A stretch of 28,612 bases of DNA from Acidimicrobiia bacterium (lineage in GTDB: Bacteria; Actinomycetota; Acidimicrobiia; IMCC26256; JAENVU01). How positions within the stretch are numbered: the stretch's first letter is position 1; each line of letters begins with the position of its first letter. The notes under the pieces are model-generated. The model worked only from the letters and a program-made list of their open reading frames with translations. It ran no database searches and was not told where the DNA came from. The stretch is taken from assembly GCA_017882945.1 (NCBI GenBank), contig JADGON010000018.1, positions 1 to 28,612 on the forward strand, in the 5' to 3' direction. Both the position numbers and the translations under genes were made by a program. Positions 1 through 7,378 of the stretch are shown here, one piece after another.

Positions 1-453
1 ACCTCGAAGCGCGGCATCCCCTCGCACGCGGTGGTGATCGCCTCGGACGGCCAGACCAAGTCGATGACCGTGCCCGGAGACCCGTGCCCGGTTGTCCCGC
101 CCACCACGCAGCCGACCACGAGCACGACGAAGCCCACCACCACCACGACGAAGCCCACGACGCAGACCACGGGTGGAGGCGTCCCGCAGGGTCCCGGTGA
201 CCCGGGTACGCCCGGTGGACCCGTGACCGGTCCCGGCGTGGTCGCGGTCGGCGCGGCGGTCGGTTCGAACGGTGCCGCAGCAGTGAAGGCGGCGTCGACG
301 GGAACCCTGCCCTTCACCGGCTCGGACATCCGGGGCTTCGCGCTGCTGGGCAACCTCATGGTGTTACTCGGCTTCGCGATGTTGATCATCTCGCACCGTT
401 CGCCGCGCGCCGCGGCGTTCTTCCAGCGGATGCGCCCCAACCGCGCTTCCTGA
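1..453 (+). CDS. LPFTG cell-wall-anchored surface protein, C-terminal part (5' end outside the window)
   Basis: The frame is open from base 1, so the gene starts before the window and only about 150 C-terminal residues are seen. They run from a short ordinary segment into a Thr/Pro/Lys-rich stretch of TTT, TKP and TTK units (about bases 100-175). A Gly/Pro-rich linker follows, then LPFTG at about 310-324, a hydrophobic segment and a basic tail ending RPNRAS. This is the standard sortase sorting signal: sortase cuts between Thr and Gly and links the protein to peptidoglycan. The Thr-rich part is probably an extended, possibly glycosylated wall-spanning stalk. The functional domain is not visible, so only anchoring can be stated. 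A second LPFTG protein lies at 8376-8900; no sortase gene is in the window. Confidence 0.85.
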   Translation, partial: TSKRGIPSHAVVIASDGQTKSMTVPGDPCPVVPPTTQPTTSTTKPTTTTTKPTTQTTGGGVPQGPGDPGTPGGPVTGPGVVAVGAAVGSNGAAAVKAASTGTLPFTGSDIRGFALLGNLMVLLGFAMLIISHRSPRAAAFFQRMRPNRAS

Positions 454-496
454 CCCACTGGCGGCGAGTTGGTCGGGTCGGCCCCGCTGCGCCCGC

Positions 497-502
497 TAAC
501 CT
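497..502 (+). promoter_or_regulatory. -10 box TAACCT of a leaderless-type promoter
   Basis: TAACCT ends 8 nt before the ATG at 511, so transcription would begin at or next to the start codon. No Shine-Dalgarno sequence precedes that ATG. The same arrangement recurs at many other starts here. Confidence 0.55.
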
Positions 503-510
503 GCGCCGCG

Positions 511-918
511 ATGGACGTCACGACTGCAATGCTCGCTGACTTCGCCCAGGTGCGCGAGGGGCTCCTCTTCGTTGCCTCCGGCGGCGTCACCCGCTGCTAC
601 CGCGATCAGCTGCCGGCACCACTCGGTGTGTTCCTCGCCACGGTGCTCGAGCTCGATCGGATCGAGGCGGAGAAGGTGCACGAGCTGCACGTCGTCGTGG
701 TCGACGAGGACGGCCAGCAGCTCGCCGAGATCGCGGGCGAGATCCAGCTGGGCGAGACCCAGCTCATGATCAACGAGAATCTGAACGTCCCGATCACCTT
801 CGACCTGCGCAACGTGCCGGTCGAACGGTTCGGGTCGGTGGAGATCCGGCTCTACGTGGCCCGTGAGCACCGCCGCACCCTGCCGATCTGGGTGCTGCAA
901 TCTCCCACCCCCGAGTAG
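511..918 (+). CDS. DUF6941-like conserved actinobacterial protein
   Basis: This is a 135-residue soluble protein with no signal peptide or membrane segment. It opens MDVTTAMLADFAQVREGLLF and has a GGVTRCYRDQLPAPLG segment, then alternating strands and a C-terminal IRLYVAREHRRTLPIWVL. The pattern matches, from memory, the small actinobacterial family annotated as DUF6941, whose function is unknown. The predominantly beta pattern suggests a sandwich fold, which is inference. I chose the ATG at 511 rather than upstream starts because homologues begin at this point and TAACCT lies 8 nt before it. The gene follows the LPFTG gene by 57 bp and converges on the citrate synthase gene with 9 bp between stops. 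Confidence 0.65.
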   Translation: MDVTTAMLADFAQVREGLLFVASGGVTRCYRDQLPAPLGVFLATVLELDRIEAEKVHELHVVVVDEDGQQLAEIAGEIQLGETQLMINENLNVPITFDLRNVPVERFGSVEIRLYVAREHRRTLPIWVLQSPTPE

Positions 919-927
919 GGCGTCGGG

Positions 928-2478
928 TTACTCCGCGTCGGGGACGGGCTGGGGTGGCGGCGGGCCGACGTAGCGCGCGCTCGGACGGATCAGCCGGTTG
1001 TCGGCCGCCTGCTCGAGGATGTGCGCACACCATCCGATGACGCGGCTCGACGCGAACGTCGGCGTGAACATCTCGCGGGGAAGACCGGCGGTGTCCATGA
1101 CGATGCCCGCGTAGAACTCGACGTTCGTGTACAGCCTTCGCCCCGGCTTGAGCTCCGCGAGCACCTCGATCGCCTTTGCCTCGATCTGCTTGGCCAGCTC
1201 GATGCTGTCTCCGCCCAGCTGCTCGGCGATGCCGCGCAACATGACCGAGCGGGGATCGTCGGTCTTGTAGACCCGGTGGCCGAAACCCATGAGCCGGTCG
1301 CCGCGCTCGACCGCACCCCGCAGCCACGGCTCCGCGTTCTCGATCGATCCGATCGAATCGAGCATGTCGAGCGCGCGGCTCGGAGCACCACCGTGGAGCG
1401 GTCCGGAGAGGGCGCCGATGGCTCCCGTCACCGCCGCGGCCAGGTCCGCGCCAGTGGACGTGATCACCCGGGCGGTGAAGGTGGAGGCGTTGAACCCGTG
1501 GTCGATCGTCGAGATCATGTACTGCTCGACCGCGCGGGCATGCTGCGGCGGTGGAACCGTGCCGCTCAGCATGAACAGGTAGTTCGCTGCGTACGGAAGG
1601 TCGGGGTCCGGTTCGATCGGCTCCAGATCGTGCTGGAGCCGGTAGATCGCGGTGAGGAAGGTCGGGACCACCGCGCAGACCCGGAGCGCCTGCTCGTGGA
1701 GCTCCGCACCGTCGACATCGAGCGATGGCCGGAACCCGAGGTTCGCTCCGAGCAAAGAGATGCTCGTCCGCAACATGTCGAGCGGCGGCGCGTTGAGGCC
1801 AAGTCGCGCGACCTCGGGCAACGAGCGCTTGATGTCTGCAGGAATCTCGCGCATCGGCGCGATGCGTCGCCGAAAGGTGTCGGACTCGGCTCTGCTCGGC
1901 AGCGTTCCCTCGAACATGAGGTGCCAGACGTCTTCGATCGAGCGCTTCTGGGCGAGATCGATCGCGCTGTACTGGCGGTAGTGGTAGAAGCCCTCGAGCC
2001 CGCGGACGTCGCCGACCGTGGTCTCCGCGACCACGACGCCTTCGAGCCCACGCGGGATCTCGTGGGCGAGGTTCTCGGCGGGCTGGATCTGCGCGATCCG
2101 CATGAGGTCGCGCATGGAGACGATGCCGACGACCTCGTCATGGTCGACCACGGGGATGTGCCGGTAGCCGTGTTCGGAGAGGCTGGCGAACGCAGTGGTT
2201 GCGTCGACATCCGGGGCCACCGAGTCGGGGTTCTCGGTCATCCAGTCGCGCACGGTCGCGGTCCCGGTGTCCGCGCCGGCCGCGGCGATCCGGACGAGAT
2301 CCCGCTCGGTCAGGATCCCGACCGGACGGCTGCCGTCGACCACGACCACGGAGCCGACCCGCTGCTCGCGCATCCGGGACGCCGCCTCGGCCACCTTGTC
2401 GTCGGGCGTCGCGACGATGACGGGCGTGCTCATGATGTCGCCGACCGTGCGGGTGTTCGGGGTATCGGCCGCGGCCAT
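928..2478 (-). CDS. citrate synthase with N-terminal tandem CBS domains
   Basis: A 516-residue protein. Residues 11-66 and 76-133 form two CBS repeats (for example VGILTERD and VGIVSMRD), a Bateman module that usually binds adenine nucleotides. Residues 140-505 form a citrate synthase that would condense acetyl-CoA (or another acyl-CoA) with oxaloacetate. Key residues are H327 (IDHGFNAST), catalytic H362 (SGPLHGG) and H401 (GFGHRVYK), with the C-terminal TPTFASSRVIGWCAHILEQ signature. At the catalytic Asp position (usually NVDFY) there is Glu454 (TNVEFY). I recall the same Glu in actinobacterial CitA-type enzymes, so it need not mean inactivity, but a 2-methylcitrate or other substrate is possible. 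ATG at 2478 has GAGGAG at 2485-2490, spaced 6 nt. Adenylate control through CBS is an inference. Confidence 0.9.
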   Translation of the reverse strand: MAAADTPNTRTVGDIMSTPVIVATPDDKVAEAASRMREQRVGSVVVVDGSRPVGILTERDLVRIAAAGADTGTATVRDWMTENPDSVAPDVDATTAFASLSEHGYRHIPVVDHDEVVGIVSMRDLMRIAQIQPAENLAHEIPRGLEGVVVAETTVGDVRGLEGFYHYRQYSAIDLAQKRSIEDVWHLMFEGTLPSRAESDTFRRRIAPMREIPADIKRSLPEVARLGLNAPPLDMLRTSISLLGANLGFRPSLDVDGAELHEQALRVCAVVPTFLTAIYRLQHDLEPIEPDPDLPYAANYLFMLSGTVPPPQHARAVEQYMISTIDHGFNASTFTARVITSTGADLAAAVTGAIGALSGPLHGGAPSRALDMLDSIGSIENAEPWLRGAVERGDRLMGFGHRVYKTDDPRSVMLRGIAEQLGGDSIELAKQIEAKAIEVLAELKPGRRLYTNVEFYAGIVMDTAGLPREMFTPTFASSRVIGWCAHILEQAADNRLIRPSARYVGPPPPQPVPDAE

Positions 2479-2563
2479 GGACCACTCCTCGCCAGGGGAA
2501 GAAACGCGCCCAAGTCTAGAAGCCGCTTACCGCAGCGAGCGCGGAACGCGGAAGCGCACGCAG

Positions 2564-3319
2564 TCAGGAAGCTCCGTGACGGCCCTCACCTGCGACGAAA
2601 CGGTCGACGGCCTGGTCGGGCGCGCGCATGGACTCGCGGCCGAGGACGAGCTCGTTGTCCATTGCCGCGGCGAACGGAAGATCCCATTGTTCGTACGAGG
2701 ATCGGCGGTCCATCCGCATGCACGTCTGGGGCAGGCGCGCGAGCTCGTGCGCGAGGGCGACGGCGCTGCTCAACGCATCGCCGGGCTCGGTGAGGCGGTT
2801 GGCGAGCCCCATCCGCAGCGCCTCTTCCCCGTGGACCCCTCGACCGGTGAGGATCAGGTCGAGGGCGTGGGAGTGACCGATCAGGCGCGGGAGACGCACG
2901 GTGCCACCGTCGATGAGCGGGACACCCCAGCGGCGACAGAACACGCCGAAGACCGCGTCGCGCGCGGCGACCCGCAGGTCGCACCAGATCGCGAGCTCGA
3001 GGCCGCCGGCCACTGCGAAGCCTTCCACCGCAGCCAGGACCGGCTTCGAGAGCACCATCCGGCTCGCCCCCATCGGCCCGTCGCCGTCGTCCTGGACGCG
3101 GTTGCCCGCTTCGGTACCGATGGCCTTGAGGTCCGCGCCGGCACAGAAGGTGCCGCCCGCGCCCGTGAGCACCGCGACCGAGAGGCCGTCATCGGCTTCG
3201 AAGGCGCGGAATGCGTGCGCGAGCTCGGCGGCGGTCGGACCGTTGACCGCGTTGCGCGCCTCCGGCCGGTTGATCGTGATGGTCATCACGGGACCGTCGA
3301 TCGTCGTCTCCACGTTCAT
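2564..3319 (-). CDS. enoyl-CoA hydratase/isomerase family (crotonase fold) protein lacking both canonical Glu residues
   Basis: A 251-residue crotonase-superfamily protein of normal length. The oxyanion-hole segments are present: CAGADL at about 59-64 and GFAVAGGLELA at about 100-110. The two glutamates of classical enoyl-CoA hydratase are not. The first falls in FCRRWGVPLIDGG (Arg129/Arg130), and the second in SHALDLILTG is Asp154. Such variants are common in actinobacterial EchA paralogues; the acyl-CoA thioester is probably bound and polarised, but the reaction cannot be called. The ATG overlaps the stop of the upstream phosphatase gene (ATGA, 3316-3319), and GGGAGG precedes it, so it is translationally coupled as the last gene of a HAD-phosphatase-crotonase unit. 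Confidence 0.85.
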   Translation of the reverse strand: MNVETTIDGPVMTITINRPEARNAVNGPTAAELAHAFRAFEADDGLSVAVLTGAGGTFCAGADLKAIGTEAGNRVQDDGDGPMGASRMVLSKPVLAAVEGFAVAGGLELAIWCDLRVAARDAVFGVFCRRWGVPLIDGGTVRLPRLIGHSHALDLILTGRGVHGEEALRMGLANRLTEPGDALSSAVALAHELARLPQTCMRMDRRSSYEQWDLPFAAAMDNELVLGRESMRAPDQAVDRFVAGEGRHGAS

Positions 3320-3933
3320 GGCATTGCCTCCCGGGTGGCGTAGAGGTGGGCCGTCTCGTTGAGCGAAGCAAGTGAGCGCGCTCCGTTACGCGCGGCGCGC
3401 ACCCGGCTGATCGAGGTGTAGCCGGGATCGAACCAGAGGTGGTGCGCCAGACCGAGGAGCGCGGCGAGGTACACGTTGATGACGCCTCCATGGCAGACGA
3501 CGACGACGGTCTCGCCGGGGTGCGCGTCGATGATCCCGTCGATCTTCGGCACGATGCGCTCGCGGAACCGGTTGGGGTTCTCGCCGCCGTAATCCTCCCA
3601 GCGGCCTTCGACCATCGCCTGCCAGCGATCGTCCTTGCTCTCGCGCAGCTCTTCCATCGGGATGTAGTGGTCGGCTTGCGCGTCCCACTCCTGCAAGCCG
3701 TCGACGATCTCGACCGACAGCCCGTGGGCCGACGCGACGGGTTGCGCAGTCTCGACCGCGCGCCGGAGCGGACTGCTCACGACGTGGTGCACGGGCTCCC
3801 CGGCCAGCCAGGCCCCGAGGCGCGTGGCTTGGTCGAGCCCGTCCGCGGTGAGCTCGGGATCGACCGGGGCACCGCCCGACTCGCCCGGCCCGATGCGCAC
3901 CGGCGCCGCATGCCGCACGAGGAGGAGATCCAT
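3316..3933 (-). CDS. histidine phosphatase family protein (phosphoglycerate-mutase-like)
   Basis: A 205-residue cytosolic protein of the branch-1 histidine phosphatase superfamily. The phosphoaccepting motif is LLVRHAAP with His8 and Arg7. The partner Arg is in SSPLRRA (about 57), and the second His is in VVVCHGGV (His148). The acidic region around QEWD (about 81-84) is where family members place the proton donor. The HAP motif instead of RHG is typical of small-molecule or phosphoprotein phosphatases rather than glycolytic mutases, but the substrate is unknown. ATG at 3933 gives MDLLLVRH, the expected N-terminus, and overlaps the stop of the HAD gene (TGATG). Longer in-frame starts inside the HAD gene are not credible. 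It is the middle gene of a coupled three-gene operon. Confidence 0.85.
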   Translation of the reverse strand: MDLLLVRHAAPVRIGPGESGGAPVDPELTADGLDQATRLGAWLAGEPVHHVVSSPLRRAVETAQPVASAHGLSVEIVDGLQEWDAQADHYIPMEELRESKDDRWQAMVEGRWEDYGGENPNRFRERIVPKIDGIIDAHPGETVVVVCHGGVINVYLAALLGLAHHLWFDPGYTSISRVRAARNGARSLASLNETAHLYATREAMP

Positions 3934-4577
3934 CAGCCGCCGTCCAGGGAGAATCCGAGCACCGCCGACAGCTCGGCAAGCGCCTCGCCCGGCTCGGTGA
4001 CCTTGATCGTCGTCATCCCGAGTGCTCGCGCCGGCTTCAGGTTCACTCCGAGATCGTCGAGGAACACCGTCTCCGGCGGTTCGACGGCGAGGCGTTCGCA
4101 CACGAGCTCGTAGATGCGGGGATCGGGCTTGCGCAGGCCTTCGACGGCTGACTCGACGACGACATCGAAGTTGCCGAGATGGCCGAGCGCATGCGGCGCG
4201 GCATCGGCCTCTGTGCTGCTCGGCGCCCAGTTGTTCGTGAGCGCGCCGACCTTGAGGTCTCGCGCCCGGATCGTGCGGATCGCCTGCACCATCTCGGGTC
4301 GCGGCTCGAAACCGCGACCGATCTCGCGCATGAGGTCGGCTGCGTCCACCGTCCCACCCGCCGCGGCGCACTCGGCGCTGAAGGCCACCGAGAACTCGTC
4401 GAAGCTCAGCTCGCTGCGTTCCAGGCGGGCCCACGCGCCATGGTCGGCGCTCGCCGCCACCACACCTCGGATGAAGCGGTCAGGCAGACCGTGCTCGCGT
4501 TCGTACGCGGCGAAGGCGTCGAACGGCGACGGGAACACGACGCCCCCGAGGTCGAAGATGACGGCGCGGAATCTCAT
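3933..4577 (-). CDS. HAD-IA family hydrolase (DLG variant)
   Basis: A 214-residue haloacid-dehalogenase-superfamily hydrolase. Motif I is IFDLGGVVF with nucleophile Asp9. Motif II is ALTNN (Thr114), motif III is LRKPDPRIY (Lys150), and motif IV is FLDDLGVN (Asp174/175). Residues about 16-95 form an alpha-helical cap. The position two after the nucleophile is Gly (DLG) rather than the usual Asp. YihX-type and ACAD10/epoxide-hydrolase-N-type HAD proteins share this feature, so a sugar-phosphate or acyl-linked phosphate substrate is plausible but unproven. ATG at 4577 gives MRFRAVIFDLGG, the normal HAD start. TACCGT lies 9 nt upstream, so the mRNA may be leaderless or nearly so. It is the first gene of the unit ending at 2564. 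Confidence 0.85.
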   Translation of the reverse strand: MRFRAVIFDLGGVVFPSPFDAFAAYEREHGLPDRFIRGVVAASADHGAWARLERSELSFDEFSVAFSAECAAAGGTVDAADLMREIGRGFEPRPEMVQAIRTIRARDLKVGALTNNWAPSSTEADAAPHALGHLGNFDVVVESAVEGLRKPDPRIYELVCERLAVEPPETVFLDDLGVNLKPARALGMTTIKVTEPGEALAELSAVLGFSLDGG

Positions 4578-4586
4578 AGGGCGGCG

Positions 4587-4592
4587 ACGGTA
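4587..4592 (-). promoter_or_regulatory. -10 box TACCGT upstream of the HAD operon
   Basis: Read on the minus strand, TACCGT ends 9 nt before the ATG at 4577. It would start transcription within a few bases of the start codon. No Shine-Dalgarno sequence is visible for that ATG. Confidence 0.4.
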
Positions 4593-4692
4593 GCCCAGGC
4601 GCTTCGCGCGCCACTCCGAGGATCTCCCTCGGCCGATCCTGCGACGCGGATGCAGGTGCGGTCGAGGGCGGTCTACGTTGCGAGGGACGAGC

Positions 4693-4699
4693 GGAGGAG
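4693..4699 (+). promoter_or_regulatory. Shine-Dalgarno GGAGGAG that fixes the start at 4707
   Basis: GGAGGAG lies 7 nt before the GTG at 4707 in a reading frame that stays open far upstream. It selects the GTG giving MTPAPEDQAH as the real start. Confidence 0.75.
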
Positions 4700-4706
4700 T
4701 GAGCCG

Positions 4707-5528
4707 GTGACGCCAGCGCCAGAAGACCAAGCCCACGTCGATCGGCTCGAGGAGGTCTGGTCGTCGCTGGGGACCCTCGGCGACTCACTCGCGGATGCGG
4801 ACTGGGAGGCACCGACCGAGTGCCCGGGGTGGAGCGTGCAGGACAACCTCGCGCACATCATCGGGATCGAGTCCGCGCTGCTCGGGCGCTCCGAGCCCGA
4901 AGTCACCCCACCGGACGGTCCGCACATCAAGAACGACGTCGGCCGGTCGAACGAGGTCTGGGTCGAGGCGCTTCGAGAGAAGCCGGGCGCAGCGGTGCTC
5001 GAGGAGTTCCGCGCGGTCACGGGCGAACGGCTGGCCGCGTTGCGCGCTCCGGACATGGACTTCGGCGCGGACACTTGGACCCCGGTGGGACCGGGCGCGG
5101 TGCGTGACCTGCTGCCGTTCCGCGTCTTCGACTCGTGGGTTCACGAGCAGGACATGCGGCGCGCGGTCGGAAAGCCGGGCGGTTGGGAGAGCGCTGCCGC
5201 GCGCGTGTCACTCGACCGCGTCGCCAGCATCATGCCGATGATCGTGGGGAAGAAGGTCAAGCCCGCCGATGGCACCGTCGTGGTGTTCGAGATCGTCGGT
5301 CCGGCGGCGCGTCAGGTCGTGATCGGGATGGAAGGCGGGCGCGCGGGTTTGCTCGACGACGTGCCCGGAGCGCCGACGGTCCGGATCCGGCTGAGCGGCG
5401 AGACGTTCCTGCGGCTCAGCTCCGGTCGGGGTGATACCGACGTGATCCTCGGCTCGGGTGCGGTCGAGGTCAGTGGCGATGCCGCGCTCGGCTTCACCAT
5501 CACCCGGTCGATGAACTTCCTCTTCTAG
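4707..5528 (+). CDS. maleylpyruvate isomerase family mycothiol-dependent enzyme
   Basis: A 273-residue protein. The N-terminal 150 residues are a DinB-like four-helix domain (MDMPI_N) with the family signature TECPGWSVQDNLAHIIGIE. The C-terminal part (about 175-273) is the small alpha/beta domain, VVFEIVGPAARQV to the end. The expected metal ligands are His50 (NLAHI) and His146, with an acid four residues earlier, in FDSWVHEQDMRRAVG; the acid here is Asp142 where the characterised Corynebacterium enzyme has Glu. Family members use mycothiol, the actinobacterial thiol, as cofactor for isomerisation or thiol transfer; the substrate is unknown. The stop overlaps the convergent metallophosphoesterase stop in a single CTAG (5525-5528). 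The 129 bp separating it from the divergent HAD gene must carry its promoter. Confidence 0.85.
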   Translation: MTPAPEDQAHVDRLEEVWSSLGTLGDSLADADWEAPTECPGWSVQDNLAHIIGIESALLGRSEPEVTPPDGPHIKNDVGRSNEVWVEALREKPGAAVLEEFRAVTGERLAALRAPDMDFGADTWTPVGPGAVRDLLPFRVFDSWVHEQDMRRAVGKPGGWESAAARVSLDRVASIMPMIVGKKVKPADGTVVVFEIVGPAARQVVIGMEGGRAGLLDDVPGAPTVRIRLSGETFLRLSSGRGDTDVILGSGAVEVSGDAALGFTITRSMNFLF

Positions 5529-6301
5529 GGACCACCGCGTCGCGGCTTCACCTCACCGCGCTGATGCGCGATCAGCCACGTGCGACCCGGGTGCTGCAGC
5601 GCGTCGAGTGAAGCAACGACAGTGTCGTGGCTGTACGCCACCCGCACGTGCTCGATCGTGTGTTCGTTCTCGTCCGCCTCGACCATGACGTAGGACGCGC
5701 GCAGGTCGGGTGGCAAGGGGTTGCTCACGCTGCCCAGGTTCACCGCGCGCACGGCGCCGGTCGTGCGGTCCACCGGCCAGTGCGTATGGCCGGCGAACAC
5801 GACGTCTGCGTCGCAACCGCCCATCCGCGCGTCCAGCTCGTCGTCGGTGTCGACCGAGTTGATGCCAGGCCCGTCATCGCGGCCCGGCGTCGCGTGGACG
5901 CCGAGCAGTCGGGTGCCGTCGGGAAGCGTCCCTCGTACCTCGGTGGGGAGCGCTTCCAGCCACGGTGTCCAGCCGCCCGCGCTCACGCAGCCGGCGGTCC
6001 AGGCGAACGAGGCGGCGATCTCGGCCACCACCGGAACGAGTCGAGGATCACGGGCCGCGTCGTCGGGTGACGGCGGGGGCCGCTCACCGCTGACGATGTA
6101 GCGGTCGGTGTTGCCGCGGATGATCTCGACGCCCGGGAGCGTGGTGATCCGGTCGAGCGTCCCGATCGGGTCATGGCCCAGCGCGACGAGGTCTCCGAGG
6201 ACCCAGTGACGATCGGCGCCGCCGCGGCGCTCGATGTCGGCCAAGACGGCATCGAGCGCGATCGTGTTGCCGTGGATGTCGGAGAGCAGCGCGATGTGCA
6301 C
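5525..6301 (-). CDS. calcineurin-like metallophosphoesterase (YfcE/MJ0936-like)
   Basis: A 258-residue cytosolic phosphoesterase with the complete two-metal motif series: LSDIHGN (Asp8, His10), VLGDLV (Asp37), RGNTD (Asn64), GVHATPG (His136) and FAGHTHWP (His172, His174). Family members hydrolyse phosphodiesters or phosphomonoesters with Mn or similar metals; the physiological substrate cannot be read from sequence. The start is GTG at 6301 (MHIALLSDIHG), where this family normally begins. It lies 11 nt after the stop of the upstream LLM oxidoreductase gene, so the two are co-transcribed. No good Shine-Dalgarno is present, and translation probably depends on coupling. The stop codon shares CTAG with the convergent gene. 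Confidence 0.88.
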   Translation of the reverse strand: MHIALLSDIHGNTIALDAVLADIERRGGADRHWVLGDLVALGHDPIGTLDRITTLPGVEIIRGNTDRYIVSGERPPPSPDDAARDPRLVPVVAEIAASFAWTAGCVSAGGWTPWLEALPTEVRGTLPDGTRLLGVHATPGRDDGPGINSVDTDDELDARMGGCDADVVFAGHTHWPVDRTTGAVRAVNLGSVSNPLPPDLRASYVMVEADENEHTIEHVRVAYSHDTVVASLDALQHPGRTWLIAHQRGEVKPRRGGP

Positions 6302-6312
6302 CCGGCGGACCC

Positions 6313-7353
6313 TTAGAGGACGAGCTCGGCCATGATCTGGAGCGCTTCGGGCTGCTGCGCGCCGACGATCATCGTGGTGATCCCGCTCTCCTTCCAGGCC
6401 TCGAGCCGGTCGGCGATCCGCTCCTTCGGTCCGATGAGTGAGATCTCGTCGACCAGCTCGTCGGGGACCGCCGCGATCGCGTCGCGCTTGTTGCCTTCGA
6501 GATAGAGGTCCTGGATCTTCTTGGCCGCGTCTTCGAACCCGTAGCGACACGCAAGGTCGTTGTAGAAGTTACGACCGCGCGCTCCCATCCCGCCGATGTA
6601 GAGCGCGGCCATCGGCTTCGCGAAGCCGCGCAGGGTGTCGACGTCGTCGCCGACGATGACCGAGACCGTCGGCGCGACATCGAAGTCCGCGAGCGTCTTT
6701 CCTCCGCCGGCCTTGGCGAACCCGGCATCGATCGCCGCGCCGTAGGTGTCGCGGAACCGGGTCGGCGAGAAGAAGATCGGCAGCCAGCCGTCCGCGATCT
6801 CCGCGCTCAGCTCGACGTTCTTCGGACCGATCGCGGCGAGGTAGATCGGCAGATCGGCCCGCCGCGGATGGACGATGATCTTCAACGGCTTGCCGAGCCC
6901 GGTCGCGTCGGGGCCGTTGTACGGGATGTCGTAGTGCGCACCGTGGTGCTCGAGCGGCGCTTCGCGCCTCAGGATCGTGCGCACGATGTCCACGTACTCA
7001 CGGGTCTTGCCCAGCGGCTTCCCATACGGCTGGCCGTGCCAACCCTCGACGACCTGCGGGCCGGACAGCCCGAGGCCGAGCAGGAACCGTCCGCCGCTCA
7101 TCAGGTCGAGCGTCGCCGCGGTCATGGCGGTCATCGCCGGGGTGCGAGCTGGCATCTGGAGGATCGCCGAGCCGAAGTTGAGCGTCTTCGTGTTGGCCAT
7201 GAGCCACGTCAGCGGGGTGACCGCGTCGGTGCCGTAGGCCTCCGCGGTCCACACCGAGTGGTAGCCGAGGCGTTCCGCTTCCTGCGCGAGGTCCACCGCC
7301 GCGGCGACGCCCGTGCCCCAGTCCTGATAGCCGAAGTTGATCCCGAGTCGCAT
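6313..7353 (-). CDS. LLM-class (luciferase-like) F420-dependent oxidoreductase
   Basis: A 346-residue TIM-barrel flavin/deazaflavin oxidoreductase. It begins MRLGINFGYQDWGTGVAAAV and shows family landmarks LGYHSVWTAEAYGTDAVTPL (about 29-48), LDLMSGGRFLLGLGLSGPQV (about 102-121), an active-site-edge GWHGQPYGKPL, and the C-terminal GPKERIADRLEAWKESGITT. In actinobacteria these proteins usually move hydride to or from coenzyme F420; the substrate is unknown. I prefer ATG 7353 over upstream in-frame starts because the barrel begins immediately and a -10 box (TACGAT) lies 8 nt upstream. The gene heads a two-gene unit with the metallophosphoesterase and is divergent, by 25 bp, from the esterase-thioredoxin fusion. 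Confidence 0.88.
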   Translation of the reverse strand: MRLGINFGYQDWGTGVAAAVDLAQEAERLGYHSVWTAEAYGTDAVTPLTWLMANTKTLNFGSAILQMPARTPAMTAMTAATLDLMSGGRFLLGLGLSGPQVVEGWHGQPYGKPLGKTREYVDIVRTILRREAPLEHHGAHYDIPYNGPDATGLGKPLKIIVHPRRADLPIYLAAIGPKNVELSAEIADGWLPIFFSPTRFRDTYGAAIDAGFAKAGGGKTLADFDVAPTVSVIVGDDVDTLRGFAKPMAALYIGGMGARGRNFYNDLACRYGFEDAAKKIQDLYLEGNKRDAIAAVPDELVDEISLIGPKERIADRLEAWKESGITTMIVGAQQPEALQIMAELVL

Positions 7354-7361
7354 GAACCGGG

Positions 7362-7371
7362 ATCGTAGGCT
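7362..7371. promoter_or_regulatory. bidirectional leaderless promoter with overlapping -10 boxes
   Basis: The 25 bp between two divergent start codons contains TACGAT on the minus strand (7362-7367, 8 nt before ATG 7353) and TAGGCT on the plus strand (7366-7371, 7 nt before ATG 7379). The two hexamers share the central TA. There is no room for a leader or Shine-Dalgarno on either side, so both mRNAs should begin at or near the start codon. Confidence 0.6.
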
Positions 7372-7378
7372 GGTTTCC

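Noticed and set aside
1021..2793. Long open frame on the plus strand opposite the citrate synthase and crotonase genes
   Set aside because: Its translation is Arg/His/Asp-rich with no recognisable domain, and it mirrors the codon bias of the real minus-strand genes.
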